From positions 2,542,001 through 2,606,000 of the forward strand of contig JAJTUQ010000001.1 in NCBI GenBank assembly GCA_021399445.1: DNA of 64,000 nucleotides, written 5' to 3'. This DNA comes from Xylogone sp. PMI_703 (Eukaryota; Ascomycota; Leotiomycetes). Below the pieces are notes generated by a model that had not been told where the DNA came from, did not search any database, and saw only the letters and a program-made list of their open reading frames with translations. Position numbers and translations under genes: made by a program. Below are positions 58,122 to 64,000 of this stretch, in pieces. The first letter of the stretch is position 1; the number at the start of each line of letters is the position of its first letter.

Positions 58122-59105
58122 TTCTTTAGCTTGTCTGCAGAGTGCTCTAGCTACAGGGCCGCAAGGGCTCTATCAGGCCCTCATTCCAATCATATTACTG
58201 ATATTATTGTGGAATGGCTGGCAAATTCAGCAGGGTTCGGCTGCAAGTACGTAGTACTGTAGGATTTACGAATCCGATCATCGGCATGTGTGCCACATTC
58301 TGCCCCTGGTGTGGCTGTATTATAATGTTGTCATGTCTCACTAAGCCTGGTAAATTGTTACATGAACTCGGCGGGACATATTGCCACATACGGAGTATAG
58401 AAAAAGCCTTCCTACCCATTATGCTTCCAAAGTCATTCTAACAGCCGCACTTCTCAGCAGTGAAATTAGTAATGTCATTGAAAATGACTATGTTCTCCTA
58501 AGGAGTGTAATTACTCCGTTCAGGATCTCTGGATATTACGAATCGACGATCCTGCTGGACTGTAACTCTCAGAGTCTGGGGGCTGACAGATAAGGCCAGC
58601 AGAGGACGCTTTTCCATCGAGACTTGCCTTTGATCGTTCTTCCAGGGGGAGCCTAGTAGAAAAAATCGGCGAATTATTGACATAGGTTGTCATACGCTAG
58701 CAGGAGCTTTGTTCTCACATGTAAAATGAAATGTTGCAGTGCCCGTTCAACTCAGCCTCCTCTATTGGATTTCGAAAAGTACAGGAGATGGGTTGATTCA
58801 TCTTCAAAGCTCTCCCCTGTCCATACTCGGGGTCCGGTGATTTCCCGGGAAGACCGGATGGGAGCTGAGCAGTATGAGGAATGTGCATGGCAAGACGGTT
58901 TGCTCTATTCCAGGAACCGATAGGGCCAGGCATGTTACCAATGTTGCATACATCGATAACATTAGAGTGTTTTGAGGTCTGTGATGTATGACTTCTCTAG
59001 TCATGAAGAGGATTTGGAATGATTGATGCAGCCATATTGATACTGTTGAAGATAATTGTTAAAGCCAGTGAATTGCGCTGTGGGGTGCAGCCAGACATAA
59101 CGTCT
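58122..59105. other. Gene-poor region
   Basis: About 1 kb with several short frames and no supported gene. Parts may be eroded NLR-related DNA, but the similarity is too weak to annotate. Confidence 0.4.
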
Positions 59106-59187
59106 GAGCCTAGATATCCTGTTAGCCCGGGCCGAATAATGCTACTGAGCCTAGATATCCTGTTAGCCCGGGCCGAATAATGCTACT
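59106..59187. repeat. 41-bp perfect tandem duplication
   Basis: The 41-bp unit beginning gagcctagatatcctgttag occurs twice without mismatch at 59106-59146 and 59147-59187. The unit contains CCCGGG. Identity indicates a recent duplication. Confidence 0.95.
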
Positions 59188-59296
59188 GAGTTTAGCCGCC
59201 TTAACTGCTAATGCCAAAAACCTATCTCAGCCAATGCAGTCTCGTCAAAAAATATGCATGTGAGTCCAGCCAATATCTTCTTTAAATTTATTACAA

Positions 59297-59330
59297 TTGG
59301 ACTATTCTAACACTTGCTCGGAAACCCCTG
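59297..59330 (+). repeat. Short copy of the NLR 3' coding end
   Basis: TGGACTATTCTAACACTTGC and the following TCGGAAACCCC closely match 6911-6945, the last codons of the NLR remnant, in the same orientation. No other part of that gene is seen here. Confidence 0.6.
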
Positions 59331-59540
59331 CTAACTAAATTAATTGAATATTGCATTTTTTCGTTATTGCCATGAGCGCTTTGAGCATTTGTGCAAGCAA
59401 AACTTTACTGAGAAGGATATATGTGCTTCTCTCATAATAAATCTACTAACGTATTGTAAAGGCCTGAGCTAAATCCACTCACGGCGACAGATGTTGGTAG
59501 CTCTAAGCTTTACAGGTCTTAAGCCTATAAGCGCGCTAAA

Positions 59541-59915
59541 AAGAGCTAACGGCCGTAAGGCGTTGGTGATACGATATAGCTCATACTGTATGACTGTACG
59601 GCTTATACTATACGGTAATACTATGTGATACAGCCCATACTGTAGGCCTAAAGCCTTGTAAGTGAAGCCATCAGCGCTTCAATACTTTACGCCGCCGGGC
59701 CCTAGCTGTCAAGTTTTGACGGCCAATTAGCTCTTTGTTTTGAGCTAGTTGCAATCGAATAAATTATCATACAGTCTGATTATTATTATAAGATAGTTAG
59801 ATATGTGGGAAATAGTTAGATATTCGACCGTTTACTCAATCAATAATATTTAATTCAAAATAGGCGGGGGTTTCAGAACAAAGTGTTGGAATAGTCAACT
59901 GTAGCTAAAGCTTGT
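59541..59915 (-). repeat. Repeat unit B: inverted, diverged copy of the 7-kb unit
   Basis: Read on the minus strand this segment follows 6905-7400 block by block: GTTGACTATTC, CTATTTTGAATTAAAT, CGAATATCTAACTATTT, CAGACTGTA, CTCAAAACAAAGAG, ACAAGGCTTT, TTAGGCCTACAGTATGGGCT, then diverged satellite units and CACCAACGCCTTACGG. The satellite part is decayed rather than expanded. Confidence 0.75.
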
Positions 59916-60219
59916 TGGGAAATTAGAATTCGTGAACAATTTTCGTAGATCTATAAATAGAATTTGAATACAGGCACATTCATAACCTTTCAATGAAGAT
60001 GACAAACACTGAAACAACCGTCCAAGTAATAAAGATCAGTTACGCCCGTTCCCACCGCATTCTACATTTAGAGCGAAAGCTGAATGAGAATAAGCACAAG
60101 TTCTGCGGGGTTCTTAATATCCGCGTATATTTTCAGAGTCTTTCAACCGCATTTCTTATAGTATATGGTCAAATCGCTGCCAATGCCAAGTTGATGCTGT
60201 AAAAGTTGCAGTTTAGAAA

Positions 60220-61060
60220 TATATTATATGGCATGTGTATGAGTCTTAACTGCAATAATTCATCCATCAATTTTGGGTTATTGGCTTCATCAATATAGTG
60301 TTTAATGACAGGATCATCCCGAATCAGTGCATCGATATTCTGAGTCGGTCGGTGTAAATTGGTTGTAGAGATAGAATCAACAACAATATTAGATATCTCC
60401 CATCGAGTCTCACATACTTGTCTAGAGGGTCTAGATCTGCTATATCATTAAATATTTCCTAAAGGCAATCAACAAGGCTACCTTCATCGGCAATACCACT
60501 TGTAAGTCCGAGCCCACCCCTTCTGCTATTAACTTCTTTTATGTTTTGCAAGATAATGTAAGATAACACAGACATGGGGTTGCACAGATGAGCGGCATCT
60601 CTAGCGAGGAGAATCCGGCCAACTCTCATCCGCGGAGTGCATCTCTGATGCATGCTGAATGGGCTGGACCTGGTCACTTTATAGTCGAAAAGCCTTAGGT
60701 TTCCTGGTAGTAGTCTCTGGAAAATATCCAGTAACCAAGCCTCAAGTTGTTCTAAGGATTGACCGCTCTGGTCACAGATACACGCCATAGCTCCTCGCGG
60801 TTGATCCCTACAGACCATGAACCAAACTTTAGGATGAAGAACCCATTGGACATAAGATCAACCGAACCCGTCAAAGTCATAATAAACCCACACGAGATGT
60901 CAGTGATTTAATCCTGAGACAGCTAGGGAGGGGCACTGTACGTTCGTGGCGGCAAAGTCAATCAGGCCAACTTTTACACGGAAATGATTTTCCAAAAAGA
61001 GATAGCTGTATTCTAGTTTGGTCTCAAGGTTCCCTTTCACAATTTTGAACCTAATGAAAC
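60220..61060 (-). pseudogene. FAD-dependent monooxygenase remnant
   Basis: C-terminal part of a PHBH-fold flavin monooxygenase. Visible segments on the minus strand are WVLHPKVWFMVCRD, LLPGNLRLFDYKVTRSSPFS, MHQRCTPRMRVGRILLA, RDAAHLCNPM, then after a possible intron (acceptor near 60528) GGLGLTSGIADEGSLVDCL. The conserved GDAAH flavin motif reads RDAAH, so a key Gly is lost. A TAG stop follows DCL at about 60459, yet similarity-like sequence continues in frame (EIFNDIADLDPLDKYVRL) and later in another frame (NIDALIRDDPVIKHYIDE). The N-terminal FAD-binding Rossmann part (GxGxxG) is not found upstream. Missing start, motif loss, nonsense codon and frame change together indicate a dead gene. Confidence 0.65.
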
Positions 61061-61531
61061 CATAGTTAACAAACCAAAATGTTTCTCATGAGGTCTATCG
61101 TGGAAAGAATAACGTGATTAAAGTATGGCCAGGAAGTATGTTAACTATGTGGATATTGACAAGTACTCGGCGGTAGTTCGTCCGTTGGCTCTGCCGCTCT
61201 TCGAATTCTGAGGATAATCGTTGCTGATGTATAATTCTTCCACTGCATCACTAAATAACCAGGTACATCTAAAATCTCTTTGTGTCGGATGGAAGCAGGA
61301 AATGGGGTAAACCGTATTGTATTGTAGAATATAGAGTACTACGAGAGCTACAATACAAGGTGAAGTGGAAGCAAGATGAGCTAAGCTAGACGAGGTACGA
61401 GGGGACATGCCAGGAAAGCCAGGATATTTCAACACTTTGTGCTAACAGAGTTAATTTGAATGACCAGAAGGAAACAAGCATATTACTATCCCTCATATTT
61501 TACTAACTTCTTCTTCGTTTTCCATTCCCTA
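61061..61531. other. Intergenic, no gene seen
   Basis: About 470 bp between the flavin monooxygenase remnant and the HxxHC membrane protein. A minus-strand frame at 61145-61435 has no recognisable motif. Confidence 0.5.
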
Positions 61532-62230
61532 TCAACAAGAAAGATACTGAATATTTCCCGTGGTCCTGATCTCATACCAGTCCTCTGACTGCTCTAGCAG
61601 ACCCAAAAAGTTCTTCATGCAGTGATGAGCATGCTTAGTACTACCCGTCAAACTATCAACTCTCTCGCCAGCATCCATGGCCTTATAAAATCGTAATATC
61701 ACAAACGCACAGTGTGCCAAATGTTCTCTCTTCGTAGTCCAATACGAATTTTCATTCATGTGTGCAAGTTCCTCCTCACTTAAAAGTTGAGTGCCCTCGC
61801 GGTCAAGCCAGTATTGGTATGGGCGGTCTCCAGCATATTGTAAGAAATCAGATGTTGCGGCCTGAGAGCAAGAAGGATGCTGCCAGGAGACAGTCAGGCG
61901 GTCAAATACGCAGCCGTTCTTCAGCGCCGAGGCACTAGAATTGCCGCATGTATGTTGGTAATAGGGAATATTCACCTCACTAACCTCAGCGTTAGGGTAG
62001 GTTAAGGTTGATAGGTAGGAGATGTGATTGTGGCAAAGTCTTTCGCGAGCGACACCATTTATGATGGTGGCTATAAGAGAACCGAGAAAAATGGTAATTG
62101 CAAGGGCAAGAAATGAGCTTCTGAGATAGAATGGAGGCTTTGGTGGTTCGGTGGCGAGATCCTCGGGTTTGTCGCTGTCAGATGTGGAAGTTTGGAGCTT
62201 CCGGTATAACCACTTTGGCTTTTGATACAT
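61532..62230 (-). CDS. HxxHC membrane protein, UstYa/phomopsin-associated-like
   Basis: A single exon from the ATG at 62230 encodes 232 aa. A cytosolic N-terminus is followed by one membrane helix (FLALAITIFLGSLIATII, about residues 41-60) and a lumenal or extracellular domain. The domain contains CGNSS, the conserved NGCVFDRLTVSW, a cysteine-rich turn, and two HxxHC motifs: HLAHC in KREHLAHCAFVILRFYKAM, and HAHHC in STKHAHHCMKNFL. Two such motifs are the hallmark of UstYa-type oxidases (DUF3328), and the GC.FD...W block is typical of related proteins annotated as phomopsin-biosynthesis-associated. Those act in oxidation or cyclisation of fungal peptide metabolites. No precursor peptide gene is seen nearby, so its function here is open. 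An upstream exon cannot be excluded. Confidence 0.68.
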   Translation of the reverse strand: MYQKPKWLYRKLQTSTSDSDKPEDLATEPPKPPFYLRSSFLALAITIFLGSLIATIINGVARERLCHNHISYLSTLTYPNAEVSEVNIPYYQHTCGNSSASALKNGCVFDRLTVSWQHPSCSQAATSDFLQYAGDRPYQYWLDREGTQLLSEEELAHMNENSYWTTKREHLAHCAFVILRFYKAMDAGERVDSLTGSTKHAHHCMKNFLGLLEQSEDWYEIRTTGNIQYLSC

Positions 62231-64000
62231 GAATACAGTAACGAATACTGCGAGTAGATGATATTTCCCCAATAGAGAAACCTATAAAGCTAGGTGTTGG
62301 TTATCTATACTACAACCTACCCCTTCAGAATAATGAATGGGATCGATTTGCGAGTCTGTAATAAGAACACTGGGAAAGATCGCGAGATGGGGAAGGAATG
62401 GGTGGAGGAGGTAAGGGAAGTGTGTAAATTTGCGAGGTAGGGCAAGCACCTTAGAAAAACGAGGAGGAAGTCACAGTACAGCCGTGCTGTTAGGTGGCCG
62501 GGAGAAAGGGACCCCATGGCGTGGGACCCTTTGGACTCCTTCGTATACAGAACTAGGGAAAACATGCACACCAGGGCATTCCATCTTCGCCAAGAATATC
62601 ACAAATGCTGAAAGCAGGGCCATACCCGCATCACCGTTGAAGTAAGATGCGGCATGGTTGAATGTACATGATAGAATACAGGGGCCCACATATGTTATGA
62701 TAGATGCCATTTCTGACTTAAGGTGGAGAAACAGTAGATTAGTAAACATACATCCTTAATCTGTCCAAGGACGAAGATTCACCTTCTTTATACGGAAATC
62801 CGGAACAGGAACTTAAAGTAAGGATGGGTGGAGAATAAGCTAAGCCTTATATAGCATACAGTAATGAGACGGGGCCAGAGTTATCACTTGTAATGGTACA
62901 GTATGGCCCGGTCTAGAACAAGGGATTACCTACTATGGTCTCTACAATTAGATAATCCACCGAAAATAACAGAATACATGCCGATGATACCAATTATGTA
63001 GTCAGGACTTGGCAGCAACATCTTAATGGTACTAAACCTAACCAAGCAACTGAAAGGCCAGAGGTAGGCAACTACAACCCAGGTATGAGAGTTGTATACT
63101 TATATAAAACATGCAAAATTAAGAGCTAGAAGGGATTTCCTTGGAACGCTGCCTAAATTAATTTTGAAGTCAGCAAATCTCTAGATTAGAGCTAGATCAA
63201 TCGGACTGATATTCAAGAATCGGAGCATCAAAGTTAGTAGTGAGATGAATCCTCCTGTCATGTTTGATCCAGTTAAAGTACGGTCTCTAGATTCTATATC
63301 TACACAATCACTCTAATTTTATACACTTCTTCTGCCGTATTAACCATGTATGTTCATTCCTTCGGGCGTATTATTACTAACCTGATGCAGGTCAGTTCAT
63401 TATCTCAGTAGCTCGTATCTTTTGCAAGTATGCGTTGGGTTAAAGTTAGGCTGGTATTCTTGTCTAATCTGGTTGTACCGGAAGCCAATAATACCAATGT
63501 CGTCATGACAGGTTAACACTTGGCGGAGGTAGTCTATACAGTGATTTCTATACGTATCAGTAATTGCCCGCGGATATGATGTAAGACTTGGAGAGGAGTA
63601 GGGAGAGAGTACACACCACTATGGTTTACCTTATTTATGTGTTTTTCTAACCACGGTTCCCGAGGTGAGATCCTTGGAAGACCAATAACGGATCTAGTTG
63701 CTTGTTTAACACCATAGTCGGGTTCCTTGACATGAATTCCTATATTCCGCGCTCCTCTATGTCTGTCTAATGTACTCTAAAATGGGTAGCAAGTATTCCA
63801 CATTCCTACAATATCAGCACTAGTAGGACTCCTAATATAATGCCTATTACTATTGGTACAGCCTCCACCTTGCATTAGCTTCGGGTGTACCCCCTCCCCT
63901 AGGTGCTTATCCGGAATGCAAGGACCTCGGCCCAGTGAGCTTAGGGAAGTACTCCCGCAAGTAACTTAACGTGAATATATAATTATGTTATTTAACGCAT
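62231..64000. other. Right-end region without supported gene
   Basis: About 1.8 kb. A minus-strand frame at 62317-62749 contains hydrophobic stretches but no known motif or plausible start. The rest is AT-rich with no signal that I can support. Confidence 0.45.

Noticed and set aside
58687..58923. Possible NLR fragment (FEKYRRWVDSSSKL resembles a pre-Walker region)
   Set aside because: The following sequence lacks a P-loop and the similarity is too short to call, even though NLR-derived repeats lie nearby.
62317..62749. Minus-strand frames with hydrophobic stretches
   Set aside because: No family motif, no plausible connection to the HxxHC gene and no good start.

Overview
The window is nuclear DNA of a filamentous ascomycete (Pezizomycotina). 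Almost every gene is split by short introns of about 45-115 nt with GT..AG ends and CTAAC-like branch sites. Zn2Cys6 regulators, a metacaspase, NACHT-type NLR remnants and a large PKS-NRPS megasynthase all point the same way. I cannot fix the genus from sequence alone. Exon boundaries below were worked out by eye from reading frame, splice motifs and conserved protein motifs.

Left flank (1-7.4 kb): a Thr/Ser-rich secretory-type protein running off the left edge, a five-exon SDR, a metacaspase without an N-terminal prodomain, a decayed NACHT NLR with a large internal deletion, and an exact 11 x 19-bp tandem array.

Uronide island (8.3-18.1 kb): an MFS anion-symporter-type transporter, a GH88-type unsaturated glucuronyl hydrolase, a large Zn2Cys6/Fungal_trans regulator and a DUF2264 protein. 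Together they look like a small catabolic cluster for glucuronic-acid-containing glycans.

Secondary-metabolite cluster (18.3-56.2 kb): a P450, an atypical SDR, a zinc alcohol dehydrogenase, a lipocalin-like Diels-Alderase, a pyrroline-5-carboxylate-reductase homologue, an SDR, a short Zn2Cys6 protein, a trans-acting enoyl reductase, a 2-oxoglutarate/Fe(II) oxygenase, a PKS-NRPS of about 4,045 aa (KS-AT-DH-MT-KR-ACP-C-A-T-R), a SAM methyltransferase, an alpha/beta-hydrolase, a DHA-type MFS exporter and an AflR-like Zn2Cys6 regulator. Together they match the published logic of UCS1025A-type pyrrolizidinone alkaloids. The oxygenase and reductase would make 3-methylproline from isoleucine. The PKS-NRPS and trans-ER would build the polyketide amide and release it reductively. 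The hydrolase-assisted Knoevenagel step and the Diels-Alderase would form the pyrrolizidinone and decalin, and the P450 would oxidise the product. The zinc dehydrogenase, two SDR-type enzymes and methyltransferase suggest further tailoring. A motif, AGTGACCGAAAG or close to it, recurs upstream of at least five cluster transcription units and is a candidate operator for the pathway regulator.

Right flank (56.2-64 kb): gene-poor, with degenerate repeats including an inverted copy of the NLR 3' end plus satellite found at 7 kb, a disabled FAD monooxygenase, and a single-pass membrane protein with two HxxHC motifs related to UstYa/phomopsin-associated proteins.
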